A DNA stretch of 64,000 nt from Epiperipatus broadwayi (lineage: Eukaryota; Onychophora; Udeonychophora; Euonychophora; Peripatidae): positions 2,916,001 through 2,980,000 of the forward strand of contig JAQFVV010012435.1 in the NCBI GenBank assembly GCA_028023455.1, given 5' to 3'. How positions within the stretch are numbered: the first letter of the stretch is position 1; every line of letters begins with the position of its first letter. The notes beneath the pieces were generated by a model that did no database searches, was not told where the DNA came from, and saw only the letters and a program-made list of their open reading frames with translations. This document shows positions 37,203-49,752 of this stretch, piece by piece. Made by a program: the position numbers and the translations under genes.

Positions 37203-37597
37203 TAGATAGTCAAGTATTAATAGACTACATAGATCTGCATTTGAAAAGAAAATATTCTTCCCTGATTTAACCTTAGGCAACAAATTTCGCAACCAAATTG
37301 GCGCCAATCCATCTGATACATTCATGTATTCAATGTAGCATGATACGACAACACAAAATACTATATTGTCAGGAATGTACATCTGAACAATAAGTAGAAA
37401 TAGAGAAGACATTGACTCTCCACCAACAGGAATGTGACATCTGTTGGCAAATAGATCAATAAACAAAAAACTCCATAGGAATGGACTGCGGTCTTCTGCC
37501 AACTTACAAACCCATCCATAGGCAAACAGAGGGGGTGTGGCGTATATCTATAATCCTGCCCATAGCGGACCTCATACTACATCTACTAATTACACAA
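37203..37597. repeat. Block A of the composite repeat
   Basis: Matches 63641-64000 through AGACTACATAGATYTGCATT, TTAACCTTAGGC, ATCTGATACAT, ATGTATTCAATGTA, ACATTGACTCTC, AACTCCATAGRAATGGA and TACATCTACTAA. A 103-codon minus-strand frame (37191-37502) spans it, but the frame is broken in the other copy, so it is unlikely to be a protein. Confidence 0.75.
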
Positions 37598-37740
37598 ATA
37601 TATCCAATCCATTGAACCAATTCAACTACGAAATGAATAACCTAAGATTACCCTCCCTTAATACAACTTTACAAAACTATATAGCCATTCACGCCCGACT
37701 TAATTTTAACATTTAAATACGTTCGCACAGATTTGTTTAA

Positions 37741-38056
37741 AAATGTTGGGTATAGATCAATTACATAGATTCCACGGTCAAAAACATTTCAAAATAAACA
37801 TAAACGATCAAAATACAAAATTATTGATACCGACAATCGCAGAGGGAAACTTATAAGTAACCCAATAGTATTCACCATAAGATACTTGCGTTGTCACCAA
37901 TAACTTAAAAGACATCCGAATAAATACATTTTAGATACTCACCGTAAGGTATCATTATTCATCGAATGTCTATATATTTTGATCAAATATGAAAACCAAA
38001 ATATAATTAACCGCAAACGAATCCATGCAAGCGTCTATAAACAACTTAAATTTCAT
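37741..38056. repeat. Block B of the composite repeat
   Basis: Matches 63319-63631 over about 310 bases with high identity by eye (for example ACATTTCAAAATAAACATAA and ATATTTTGATCAAATATGAA). It lies after block A here but before it in the second copy. Confidence 0.8.
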
Positions 38057-38264
38057 ACATTTAAATAATCTTTACAATAAAAAAAAAAATGGAAATGATG
38101 TTTATCAATCGGAAAACATATAAAATTAAACATTATTAATTTGATTTAAAAACTTACAAAAGTCAGATAAGAGTCCGTTTTAACATTTCAGTTGGCTTGT
38201 TTATCAATTTGTAAAACTTGACGAAAGTTCTTAATTGATTTTAACAATTGTTCATTTCATATAG

Positions 38265-38356
38265 CTTATGGTAGAAGAGTCCAGGCCTCTGCTTTCAATT
38301 TCCGCGACGCCTCCGTTGGAAGGTAATGTTCTCGGAGATGGCAATAGCTGGTTCAA
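38265..38356 (+). CDS. Candidate exon, unknown protein
   Basis: A 92-base stretch of normal base composition set in AT-rich DNA. It is bounded by an acceptor-like TTCATTTCATATAG at 38264 and a good donor AAG|GTATCA at 38356/38357. The open frame from the ATG at 38268 encodes MVEESRPLLSISATPPLEGN and ends GDGNSWFK at the donor. It could be a first coding exon (ATG three bases after the acceptor) or an internal exon. I do not recognise the protein. It lies inside the possible composite repeat, so it could be captured or repeat-derived sequence. Confidence 0.38.
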
Positions 38357-38394
38357 GGTATCACAGTCTTTTCATTTTTTTTTTTTTTTTTATA

Positions 38395-38428
38395 GAGAGT
38401 GTGGTATGTGCATCATACCACATCTCTC
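38395..38428. repeat. Short hairpin
   Basis: GAGAGTGTGGTATG pairs with CATACCACATCTCTC around a short loop, with a single bulged base. It lies exactly at the candidate acceptor. Confidence 0.7.
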
Positions 38429-38614
38429 AAACACACAACGCTGGAACTGTCAGAAAAAACTGTATTTCCCTTTTTATATTATCCACAAGGATTCAATGAA
38501 CAAAACGTCACTAATCTATCACTTTCGTTAGGGTCCGAGCCAAGGCTTAGTGCTTCCATTGGTCAAGCTAAAATCTCTTTCTTCTCTTATCTAACTTTTC
38601 ATCTGACTTTTTAA
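38395..38614 (+). CDS. Candidate downstream exon, same frame as 38265-38356
   Basis: After an 18-base T-run and ATAG (an excellent-looking acceptor) a frame opens at 38395 and runs to the stop at 38612-38614. If joined to the exon ending at 38356 the frame continues without a break and gives a 101-residue product. The weak points: the intervening sequence would be only 38 bases, shorter than most animal introns, and the T-run could simply be a retroposon tail. The protein, with NLSLSLGSEPRLSASIGQAK in its middle, is not recognised. Confidence 0.28.
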
Positions 38615-39484
38615 TTACACAGCTTTTAGATAATTAATAAACAATCATTTCCATTTACAGATTACAGGAATTAATTAATACCTGTTTTTATTTTAACTTA
38701 CGTTATTTTTTTATTAAAATATTTTTATATTTCAATCTTGTATTTTTTTATTTAAAAAAATACGTTCAGATACTTATTTTTTTTTTTTTGTTTATGAAAA
38801 AAATATTTTTAAAGTTTAGCATCTGTGCGAATGTATATATGTTTAACAAACATTTTAATTTTAGCGTTTAGTTTTTTCCTTTTATTTGCGAACTTTTAAG
38901 TTTTTATTTTAAATAAATGTAACGACATATTTATATATCGTTACAATATATATATATATATAAAATGATGTCAGTTAACATCTAAATAATACCAGTACAT
39001 TACTTACAATTCAAAACCATTTATACCATCTTATCAATCTATCATTCCAATCATCTATAAAAGATAAAATATAAGATTACATCATAAAGATTTTTAATTT
39101 ATCTTTTTCTTTCATCAATTTCAGGAAATAAAAAAGAAAATTAAAGAAATCTTTAATATTCAATCTTATAAATATGAAGCTTTTATTTTGAGGATAACAT
39201 TTTTTAACTTTACAAGTGATAAAAATGTTGCTATGAATAGTGTTATGTATTGTGAAAATTTAAATATTAATTAAGTTTTTTCTTTTTATTTTCACATTTG
39301 TTTTGACTTGATAAGGTTCTTTAAGATAATAAAACCAATTAATAGTTTCTACTAATTAGACATTTGTCTGGAAGTTTGAAGACAAGTAGTGAGCTTTGTT
39401 TAGTTATTTTTTCCCCTAGTTTAATATTAGAATTTAACTTTATTAAATATGAACATTTATAGAAAAGTATATGATTTTATTAAT
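38615..39484. other. AT-rich spacer
   Basis: Holds a TA run at about 38946-38962 that marks the right edge of the composite repeat. Otherwise nothing recognised. Confidence 0.4.
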
Positions 39485-39498
39485 TAATATACTTATTT

Positions 39499-39597
39499 TT
39501 TTTATGTGTCATAGCCACGACCAGGAAGCGAACCCGCTAATCCGGGACAACTGCTTGCAAGGCAGCTGTGCTGACCTCTCGACCATCAACGCTTGAC
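39499..39597 (-). mobile_element. tRNA-only mini-retroposon, family G (copy 2)
   Basis: On the minus strand GGTCGAGAGGTCAGCACAGC, an anticodon-like arm GCTGC-CTTGCAA-GCAGT (reading TGC, as in tRNA-Ala) and GCGGGTTCGCTTCC (B box, four of five T-stem pairs). A T-run on the left is the poly(A) tail. TAATATACTTATTT and TAATATGCATATTTA flank it as a worn target duplication. Confidence 0.7.
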
Positions 39598-39774
39598 TAA
39601 TATGCATATTTATTAATAAATTAACTAATAATTACATACTTTTTAAATGCACATTAAATAAATAAATAAATAATGAATCAATATTATTTTATTTACTTAT
39701 ATACAAATATTATATTTTCACTGAAATAATATGGGTAAAAATAAGTACAACTTAAGTTTAAGTATAAATAATAT

Positions 39775-40055
39775 TTGTGTAATGTAATTTTCACTGCTCA
39801 TGCAAGATAAGATATGGGCTTTATCTACTTTTAACACCTTGTGGATGGGTTTAATCATAAATGTATGACAAAAACATGTGAAACAGATATATGATCCCCA
39901 ATATGCCAACTTATGAGTGTTAGTTCAACATGAAATGTGCATCTTGGGAATCATGCATCTGTTTCATGTCTTTGGTTATACGTTTATGATTATACCTCTC
40001 ATCATGGATAAAAATCAATCCCTATCTTGTGTAAGAGTGGTGTAGTAAAAATGAC
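39775..40055. repeat. Inverted repeat, ~120-bp arms
   Basis: Left arm 39775-39908 and right arm 39937-40055 pair imperfectly. The best stretch is ATCTGTTTCA...GTTATAC/GTCATAC...TTTATGATTA near the centre. The spacer is about 28 bases. Identity falls outward, as in an old foldback. Confidence 0.6.
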
Positions 40056-40476
40056 ACTGCAGAAATATTATTCATCAAATGGATATGTCTAGTCTAATAA
40101 ATGACTAATAAAATTTATTAAAATTAAGAATAGTTTGGGAAATTTCTGAAGATTTAATAGGATAAATAAGATTGTATCAGTGTAATTTAATATGACAATA
40201 AAGCCAATTATTCAAGGTCTTTAAAGTTTATTAAAGGAGGTTGCCTTGGTTACAGGTTGAGATTGTTGATAGCTTAAGGGTTTGATTGTTATCATAAAAT
40301 TTAATATATGCGTTAGCTAGTTTATTAGAAAACAAGCAGTTTAGTTAATGCCTCCAAAGGCTTAATAAAATAATAATAAAACTGAATCTGACTTGATCAG
40401 TCTTTAGATTTGCTTTGGTGCTATCAGTAGTGTAACACTCTAGGATGATCTTCCTTTATTTACTAGATGACAGTCA
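40056..40476. other. Spacer, no feature seen
   Basis: AT-rich, nothing recognised. Confidence 0.35.
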
Positions 40477-40608
40477 AACTTCTATTTTCTTTTTTAAGTA
40501 TCATAGCATCGGCCGGGACGCAAACCCGCAACCCGGGCAACTGCCTGCAAGTGCAAGGCAGTCGTGCTGATCTTTCGACCACCAATGCAAGACAACTTCT
40601 ATTTTCTT
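40477..40608 (-). mobile_element. tRNA-only mini-retroposon, family G (copy 3) with perfect target-site duplication
   Basis: The 15-base AACTTCTATTTTCTT is repeated exactly at 40477-40491 and 40594-40608. The 102-base insert reads on the minus strand as the same tRNA-like body (GGTCGAAAGATCAGCACGAC, GGGTTGCGGGTTTGCGTCCC) followed by a short A-run. A four- to five-base duplication in the anticodon arm (TGCAAGTGCAAGG) spoils that hairpin. The exact duplication and A-tail show LINE-type retroposition of a tRNA-sized RNA. Confidence 0.82.
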
Positions 40609-43600
40609 AGAAGTGAAAATCATATTTTATAGTAGAGATCCTTATTGTTCTCTTGAGTTGATTCATGCTTTATTTTTCATCTTGTTTATTATTACCCGAG
40701 AGATTGACATTTTACTTTTTGTTTCAACGTGTAAACAATCAGATTGTGATTTCTTTGATAATGAAATTATTTTTGCTTAATTAGTTTTTACATTTGTATA
40801 ATTTACTGTAATATTATTTAAGCTTTTAAGTATATATAATTTATGTCCAGTTTATATATATATACATACGCATATACACTAGAACAATATATGAAGCAAT
40901 CATTTTGTAATGCATTTAATAACAGAAAATACTTGTCACTATTATTACGAATACCCATTTCTTATATTTATATGTTATATCCTGAAAAAAGATTTCGTTT
41001 TTCTTATAATTTAGAATAAAATTTAGCATTATTTTGTTTAATGATAACTTAAAATTTAGTATTATTAAATACTAAATTATTAGTTTTACAAGAAGAAAAT
41101 ACATCTATTTAAAAAATCTTCAATTTTTTTTTACAAGATTAATTCAAAGTGATCTCTTAAATTATTCGTGACATCCAATAGGTAATACAAAACTGATGTA
41201 AATATAAGCTAATGTTTGTTTCATAATAGCTATTTGTATTTCCTCCTGTTTCTATCTACTAGTAGCCATTTAAATAATGCCTAGTATGTTCTTCTCTGTT
41301 CTGTAGTTTATTTTAGGCATTTATCTTGGTTAAGTGACAGCCCAATTCTGGTAACTTTTAAAAATTGTTCAGTAAATGAGTATCTAGCTATTGTTATTCC
41401 AGACTGACTATAAAAGTACAATACATTTAAATGTATCATAATAGACATAGTATCAGATTTTTATAAGTGTGGAATCTATTGTTTACTTTTGTATACATTA
41501 GAATGGAATAAATCTGGCTTAATTGAATAAACCATTATTTAATTGGAATAACACTAGATGAAATGCTATTCCATGTAAGTTATACATCTGGTCTAAATAA
41601 ATAACTCTAGTCACATGGCCACACTAAGCTCATACTAATTAAGCAAACATATAGTACTTTTAAAGTAAAATTTATTGATGCAATGAAGTGTACATATTAT
41701 TATTATAATCGGTTTATATCATTAAAAGTAAGCAAAACAAAGTAAAAAACAACAACATTAAATTAAATTATAACAATAATAGTAGTACACTTTATCAATC
41801 AGTCAATTAAACAGCCAATCTATTGTAAGGGTAGCTTGCTATCCTACCAAATCAGCTTTTTTTAATACACATCACCAGATCAAGCCATTCAAAACTTATG
41901 CTTAACTAATAGGTTATTGAATACACCCTATCTTATTTTTTAAAACATATCTATATATACATGATGAATATTTACTTTGTTCAATATTAAAATAATAGAT
42001 ATTGCAATAAGCAAATTTTTTTTATATAATATTTTTTTTAAAAAAATCCTGTTTAATGGATGAAAACAGAAATGAACACTTTAAGAAATTGTCTAAATTT
42101 ATATGGATATTAATAATAAACTAATAGACATTGTATTGTGCATCACAAGTTAAATAGGACAATAGTGCGGACAGAGACTATGTATGTGTAGTGATGACTC
42201 AAAGTCAAGCTAATCACTAAGCAACCAACTATAAACAAATAAAATTAGATTTTCATTATGTAATTCTTTAGATTAATGATTACTGATGTAATTTACACAA
42301 CAATAGGCAATTGCAGCAGTGAAGAAGGAAATGAAAGATTTAGTATACCAAGTACTAGAAACTAAGCACAGTATAAAAAACAAACCCAGTTTATATGCAG
42401 TCTCTTTTTCTTAAAAATAATGTATTGGCAATAGAAAATCAATATCAAGAAAGTTAATTTTTGAATGCTAAAGAAAATGGGTACCATGTTCAAAAATACT
42501 GGCTTTCTCATATAAATTCATTGACATAAGACAATAAAAAATTAAGATTGATAGTTGAAGTAAGAGAAAACAAATAAATTCATGCAGCTTAATGAAATAA
42601 AGAAATTGTTTTGACCTAATATTGAGGAAACAATGATACTAATCTAGCACAAACAGAGAGGGGACAAAAGATCACCAGCCATTAAACAGAATAATGAAGT
42701 AATTTTTCTAAAACCCATTAAATGCAAAACTGCAATTAGATAAAATTTCATTATTTTATAAATCGCTGTGCAATGTATTCTGGCTAAAATACTAATGCCA
42801 TCAGACAAACCACTATAATTCCAACCATGGAAGCATGATGATTTTGTTCACCTACCTTTATAATGCCTGAAGGAATATCTATTATCAGATGTAAAGTGCC
42901 TACATATAGATCAAGCTGAAGATCAATAGAGGTGATCAATGTAATATTATTTCAAGCATGTTGCTTAGAGATGTAAATGAGTGATTGAATAGACTGTACA
43001 TTTGAAGTACATTGTTTCTGAACTCATGAACATTAATCAAGATGACTTAATGAAATTTTGATTTTATTATGAGCTATTATTGTGTTTATATATTTGTAAA
43101 TTTTTATTTTATTTTCACACTTGGGAGCATAAACGTTTATGGTTTGCGTTTTGGAAGAGTCTATTATAAGTGGGAGTAGAAAAGAGATGGGAATGATTGA
43201 GTTTTTGTTACAAATAAAGTTTAGATCAATTTTTCCTTTATAGCGACTTGACATTGATCATCATAATATGGGATAAAGGTAAAATCTTTAATGTTATTCC
43301 ATATTAAATGCACACACTTATTACTGGACAGAGTTACTGTTTGTGTTAATTAATAATCATTATACATTTTCTTTTTGGTGTGAATGACTAACCTTCTGGG
43401 TTGAATGCTCTTTTCTATCAATAGTAGGGATTTATATATAGATAGGGAGCCCCCAAGAAGATTAATCATCGTAAATCTGAATTGAATGATGATACAACTG
43501 CGAATAAATATCTGCAAAAAAATTTAATTTAGCTAGTTAGCTTCAGGATCACTTTAAATCATTTTATTTTATAATTTTTTTTTGCCTTGTAAATAATTAG

Positions 43601-44111
43601 TTTCATGTCATGAATTTCTACCATTGTGTCAGGGTTTGGAATCATAAATATATATTAATTGTTAATATGGTAGAAACCTATTTTTGACACATATGATTAT
43701 AATGTTTTATATTGTTAAAGTATTTTCATCTTTGCTTCATTTGGTTATTCAATAAATGTTATAAAATTTGTTCATGCCAAACTGTTCTCTAGTTTATTAA
43801 AATCATCTTGCATTCACCAATTAACCTGTAGTCTAGAACATGCATATGCTTACACCTCACTCTTATATAATCATACTGAAAAATGCATGGGTGAGCATTT
43901 AAACCAATTGTAACCTATATAAAAGTACAACAGTTGTTAACTTGCATAAGTTCATCCATGAAGAGAGTTGAAGACAAATTCTCTATGAGTTTGAATATTG
44001 AGGCATGCCAGAAGAGGGGGGAAGAATGTGGATGAATTAACCAGAAATGCCTCTAGATTTAATGTATAAACACAGAGCTAGTCTATTGGAGGTAAATGCA
44101 ATCATGAGGTT
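40609..44111. other. Long AT-rich region without confident features
   Basis: About 3.5 kb. A TA/CA run lies near 40854-40872. A stretch at 42305-42410 has some open codons but several stops nearby, and 42.6-43.0 kb is slightly less AT-rich. No domain or repeat match was found. Confidence 0.4.
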
Positions 44112-44280
44112 ATGCAATTCACCGTGCCATCACCAGAATCGTACCGGAAGGCTGTTGGCCTGACCATTCTTTTATTTGGACTAATGCTGGTCCATCATGT
44201 CTGGTCTAGCCGATTGAAAGGTCATGGTGGAAAAAGACTCATTCTATCTGATTACACATTATACAGCAAGCCTGTTACAC
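44112..44280. other. GC-richer flank of the TATC array
   Basis: A stretch with ordinary base composition just before the array. On the minus strand TTCCGGTACGATTCTGG resembles a B box, so this may be a SINE head whose tail became the TATC array. The open frame that enters the array is not a gene. Confidence 0.3.
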
Positions 44281-44693
<413 letters not shown>

Positions 44694-45473
44694 CATATAG
44701 TTTTAATAATTGTTAAAATTAATAATAAATTACATACTAAAATTAAATAAAACAAATCAAAAGAATGTCTGATTTTTTATAGTTGATGTGAATAAAGAGA
44801 CCAAACCCCAAGTGAGTGCATTCTTTCTAATTTTGATTTTTTTAGTTTGTTAAGAAAAATAGATTCAATTTCTAAGAAGTAGGATTATAAGTAAAATGAT
44901 ATCTCAGAAACCAAGACTGAAAAAATAACAATGGTAATTTTTAGGTTTGAAAATAATCCTTTTCGAAAATTTTTAACTTGAAGATGTAGGTAGTAAAAGA
45001 AGCAATCTGGTGATACATATGTAAATAGGAACATTCGAATAAAAGTGTTCTGATGTCTTTTTCACTCTGCTCCTTATTTAGCAGATTGCATAAAGATTTG
45101 TTGATTTTATTTGCCAGTGAGGAGAGCTTTAGTGAAGGGTTTAGATTTACTTTATCAAGAAATTATTATAGAGCAAATCAACTCCCGATAATGCGCTATT
45201 TCTTTAGCCAGTAAGAGATTTTAAAAACCTAAGTGAAACAGAGTCCAAATAAGAAATCTATTAATTATATAGAATAACAGTTGAGAAACCTTTGTGATAT
45301 TTGTGTTAGTTTTCAGATTACAGACTTTCTCAATATCTATTTTTTTTTTAAAAAAAGATGTTTAATGGTTTGGTATATATAGATATGAGGATGAATAATG
45401 TTTTAATAAACTTGTTATTTGTAAGAAATGAAAGGTCTGTTGTGTTACGGAAAGATGTAATTCAAAATTAGAA
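44694..45473. other. Spacer, no feature seen
   Basis: AT-rich, nothing recognised. Confidence 0.35.
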
Positions 45474-45960
45474 TAATAACTGAAACACAGGCTTATTATA
45501 TACCTGTGTCTATATATGTAATATAGGGTATATGAGCACTAACTTTCAGATGACCTATCACTCTCCACTCTATCTAATAACACCGATACACTCAAGCACA
45601 TATATGCTGAAAAGATAAATAATCACCAATATACGTATTTCATGCTAAACCAGCAATCATCAGTTGGTCCAGATTATCATCTCCCACACCTATATACTAT
45701 AAGTGGTCAGATATATATTAAGATAGATAATCTTCATACTTTAATGGACAGGCTCTAATCTACTACACACTCGAACTCTTCAACCGTCCATCCAATTGAA
45801 AATCTGATGATAGAATGCTCGAAGGCCACCCTGAGGCACACCCATGTTGACCTAAGGTCAATCTGAACCCCACATGTACAGGACATAATCCATTAAATAC
45901 ATATGCAAGGATGGGAAGACATCTGTACAATGTAATAACTGAAACACAGGCTTATTATAT
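45474..45960. repeat. Repeat family D copy bounded by an exact 28-bp direct repeat
   Basis: TAATAACTGAAACACAGGCT plus TATTATAT occurs at 45474-45501 and again at 45933-45960 without a mismatch. Between them lies a family D unit: ATAATCACCAATATACGTAT, TTCATGCTAAACCAGCA, ATCAGTTGGTCCAGA, CAATGGACAGGC-like, GTTGACCTAAGGTCAA, ATCCATTAAATACATAT. The direct repeat is too long for an ordinary target duplication; it may be a terminal direct repeat. Confidence 0.8.
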
Positions 45961-45961
45961 T

Positions 45962-46500
45962 CCATTCCATTCGTGGTACTGTGTAAATAAAAGCTAAAGA
46001 CATAATGCAATGGGAAATCTTTGAGCTAAATATGCTATAGCGTATTTCTCTTACATATAGTAATTGCTTTTTTCACTCATATTTACTTTGTTCTAAAGTG
46101 AATTAACTTTTCTTGAAAGAAAGTTTAATAAATTGAATAATGAATTCATAGTAAATAATTCTGGAAAATATTAACAATAAATAAATTCAAAACCGATTCC
46201 ACTCTTATTGTATTGCTATTAGTGAAAAGTTGGGTTAATTTAGAAGTAAAAGACCTGAAGAGGATTGCTGGGACAATCTAAACCATTCTGATAGTAAAAT
46301 AAGTGTATAATGCTTTGTAAAAAAGTCAATAAAGAAAATTGATTGATATTAATATTGTTTAAATTGGACAACACACAATAAAATAATTAAATTGTATTAT
46401 TTATATTAAGTATTTAATAAATGACACTTCTAATGCACTTTCCACAATGCTTTGTTTAATTTCTTATAGAAATTTGAATTATTTCGTATTCTCCTTTAGA
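45962..46500. other. Spacer, no feature seen
   Basis: AT-rich, nothing recognised. Confidence 0.35.
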
Positions 46501-46502
46501 TA

Positions 46503-46735
46503 TAAACATCACATGATCACCATTCTTTATTCTTACACAAGATGTTTACAAAGAGTCTAAACTGTCCATACCATACTGCCACTCAGTGCAAGATAGAGAC
46601 TAGTTTGGGATATTATATGTGTAGGCACTAAATAGGGATTTTATGCACAAACCTTCTTGCATCCAATGATTACTCTAGCTTACTCTGAGTGGCACTATTG
46701 TATAAAGACTTTAGCCTTTGTGCTCCTTTAGATCT
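46503..46735. repeat. Repeat family A fragment with internal orientation switch
   Basis: 46503-46604 runs forward (ATCACATGATCACCATTCTT, CTCAGTGCAAGATAGAG). At about 46605 it flips: GACTAGTTTGGGATAT, ATAGGGATTTTATGCACAAA, TGATTACTCTAGCTTACTCT and AGTGGCACTATTGTAT are reverse-oriented landmarks. Confidence 0.75.
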
Positions 46736-46948
46736 CATAATAAACTTCATTTAAATTACTAAAAGTAAATAAAACATTGTGAAAAGTGCTTTAGGAAGTC
46801 CTGTTTTTTAATTTTGCTGATATGAGATCCATCAATTAATATGGGTACTTATTTCATTGATGGTGCTGCAGTTTTTCCAATTTAAATTATTTTTCTATGA
46901 CTATCAGTAATGACATTTTGTTATGTTTTTTATAACATGAAAATCCAT

Positions 46949-47130
46949 GAATAGTGAGTAGGCACATAGGGATTTTATGCACAAATCTTACTGCATCCAT
47001 TGGTTACTCTGTCTTGCACTGAGTGACAATACTATATGGAGAGCTTGTGTATGCATAAAGAATGGTGATCATGTGATTAATTGTGCACAATGGGATTATG
47101 GTGACTGTGATTATTAAAGAACCAAAGACA
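46949..47130 (-). repeat. Repeat family A fragment, inverted
   Basis: Carries AGGGATTTTATGCACAAATC, CATCCATTGGTTACTCTGTC, TGGTGATCATGTGATTAA and TTAAAGAACCAAAGACA in the inverted order. Confidence 0.75.
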
Positions 47131-47964
47131 AAAAATTGAAGAAACTATTTCTTTTTAAATAGTTGGAAAAATATATATTTAGTTCAGTCTCCATAAGTTT
47201 CATCCTGCTCCATGTCTTTGATGGCTTTTGGTTTATTGTAATCTGATTTTGTGAGATAACTTCAAAATTTGTTTGAATTAATATGGTTTTTTTGTTTATT
47301 AAATATTTCTGGTTATTTTTTTACACAATAATTGGTTTATAATTATTTAAACACACAATAATGCACATATATAATTTAATTTTATTTAAGTAGGTTTAAA
47401 TTCAAAAGTAAAAGTTAATAAATTCAACCATAATGTTAGCAAAAAACCTGACCAGTATAGTGACTATACCCTGTGATCATGATCATGTCATGTCATTACT
47501 GATACTATGTGAGGATTTTTATGAGGTATTCTAAAAATTATAAAACAATTTTAGTATTTAAAACAGAATTTTATAGCTTTATCAAAGCATTTATTTATTC
47601 ATGATTTAAAAATAAATTTAAATCAAAGATGTCATTGAAATTCTGGAGTCACTCACTCATGATGAAAAGCTTTTGTTCTCATTACAAGGTCATTTTTTCA
47701 ATATTTTCACAGTTTAAATATAATTTCTCACAAAGATTTTAAATGTGTTAACTTAAATTTTAAAAAAAGTCCAAGTTCAATTGAGGTGTATTGAAATCAA
47801 AGATTGAACATTGATAAAAACTGCCACTAAGACAAAGAATAGAAAATTTCAACCTGTTAAAAGGTTAAAGATAAATAAGCTTTTTAAAAAAAATGTTATA
47901 TTTTCACTTTAGGTGATTAAATAATTTTGTATCATCGTCTTCAAGTATTAGCTGGAAGATGGAT
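47131..47964. other. Spacer, no feature seen
   Basis: AT-rich, nothing recognised. Confidence 0.35.
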
Positions 47965-48222
47965 ATTGTGATTTGATTTTAATATAATTAGAGTTTGATC
48001 AATTGTTTTCAAATTATCACAATAAACTTATTTACAAGTAAATTAGAATAAGTTGTTATATTTAGTTATCTCTTACAGTAATAGTTCCTAGAGTTCTTAC
48101 TTTCTAATCTAGATTAAAGCATAATGGTTAGTTATATGAATATAGAGGTTATATTAGTGTTTGGACATTCAGATGATAATCCTGAATAGCACGAATTATC
48201 ATCCTTAAAATCCATACACTGC

Positions 48223-48375
<153 letters not shown>

Positions 48376-48462
48376 ATATAGCTTTACTTCTCACTATATG
48401 TAAAATATATAATTGTTAATTAGAGAAGATATTAATTAGTATTAAAGTTTATCGGCTTAACA

Positions 48463-48731
<269 letters not shown>

Positions 48732-49688
48732 AATTAAGATTATATTTTGCCAGTACATTAACATTACTAAGTGGCCATAGCATTTATGATAATCAGTATG
48801 CTTTATTATATCAGCATTATTTGAATTTTTTATATTCTGATGGGTTAGCATTTAAGTACATGCATCCAGATATTTAAGTTGTATTTCTGCCTTAAATTTG
48901 ACAGTGACTAGATAATTAGCCTGTCTATAGTTGATCCCTTTTAAATCCAATCACAAAGGTGACTGTTGATTTTTAATTATTTCTAGCTGATTAATGACTA
49001 TTGATGAGATTTTTATATAATTATTTTTCTGTACTTCTGGAGATGCTCCTTATCATTTGATCATGCTGCATTCTGCAAATATTCACTGGATCTCATTTAT
49101 TGTTATATTTGATGATTTAGTATCTCATGTCAATCATTGATGATTGTGACCATTCTGTGGGGATGATATGTTCCCATCTCCCCATATTACAATGATAGTA
49201 CATCCCACATTTCATACTGTTGACAACTGATTACCAATCATAAAATAAATATAAGCAAGAAAGAACAAATTTTGGCTATTAGAGAAAAAGGTAATCACCC
49301 ATTTAATAAAACATCCATTCTGCAAAAAATGAACAATATTACCAAACACTGATAAGAGAAGATATAGAGATTTTTAAAAGACCTAAAAACATAAATGAGA
49401 AGTGTGAATTGAAGAAAATTAACATTATTTGGAAAAAGCTATTGGAAATAAAATAGTTTTTAAAACTTCTCAACCAATAAAGTTTGAGAATGAGGAGAAA
49501 ATAATAAAGGAACTAAGAAACAATTTTAAATCTCACCATAATCATTCTTCTGATTTGAGAAACAAGAAGTTGTTATTGAAGTGAAATTTCTAGCTATCTA
49601 GCTATTATATTTTTACTATACAGAAACTCCAGAAAATAATACTATGAAGAATTTTTGTATGTATGTATAATATTTTGGCCTGTGTACT

Positions 49689-49693
<5 letters not shown>

Positions 49694-49751
<58 letters not shown>
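49694..49751 (+). repeat. (TA)n microsatellite
   Basis: 29 TA units, directly abutting the family D copy that begins at 49752. Confidence 0.97.

Positions 49752-49752
<1 letters not shown>

Larger units (their letters stand above)
36812..38957. repeat. Composite repeat with tRNA-Leu-like head and inverted (TA)n-TTGTA ends
   Basis: The left boundary is (TA)n followed by TTGTACCAATCGG; the right boundary, read in reverse, is (TA)n followed by TTGTAACGATATAT. Between them lie the tRNA-Leu-like module, a TAGCTCAGTGG motif at about 36993, block A (37203-37597) and block B (37741-38056), all found again at 62.8-64 kb. An inverted echo of ACGTTCGCACAGAT (37725) occurs near 38826. The two ends may belong to one element or to two neighbours; the homology to the second copy is certain. 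Confidence 0.6.

Noticed and set aside
37191-37502. 103-codon minus-strand frame in block A
   Set aside because: The homologous frame at 63.6-63.9 kb is interrupted by several stops, so coding is unlikely.
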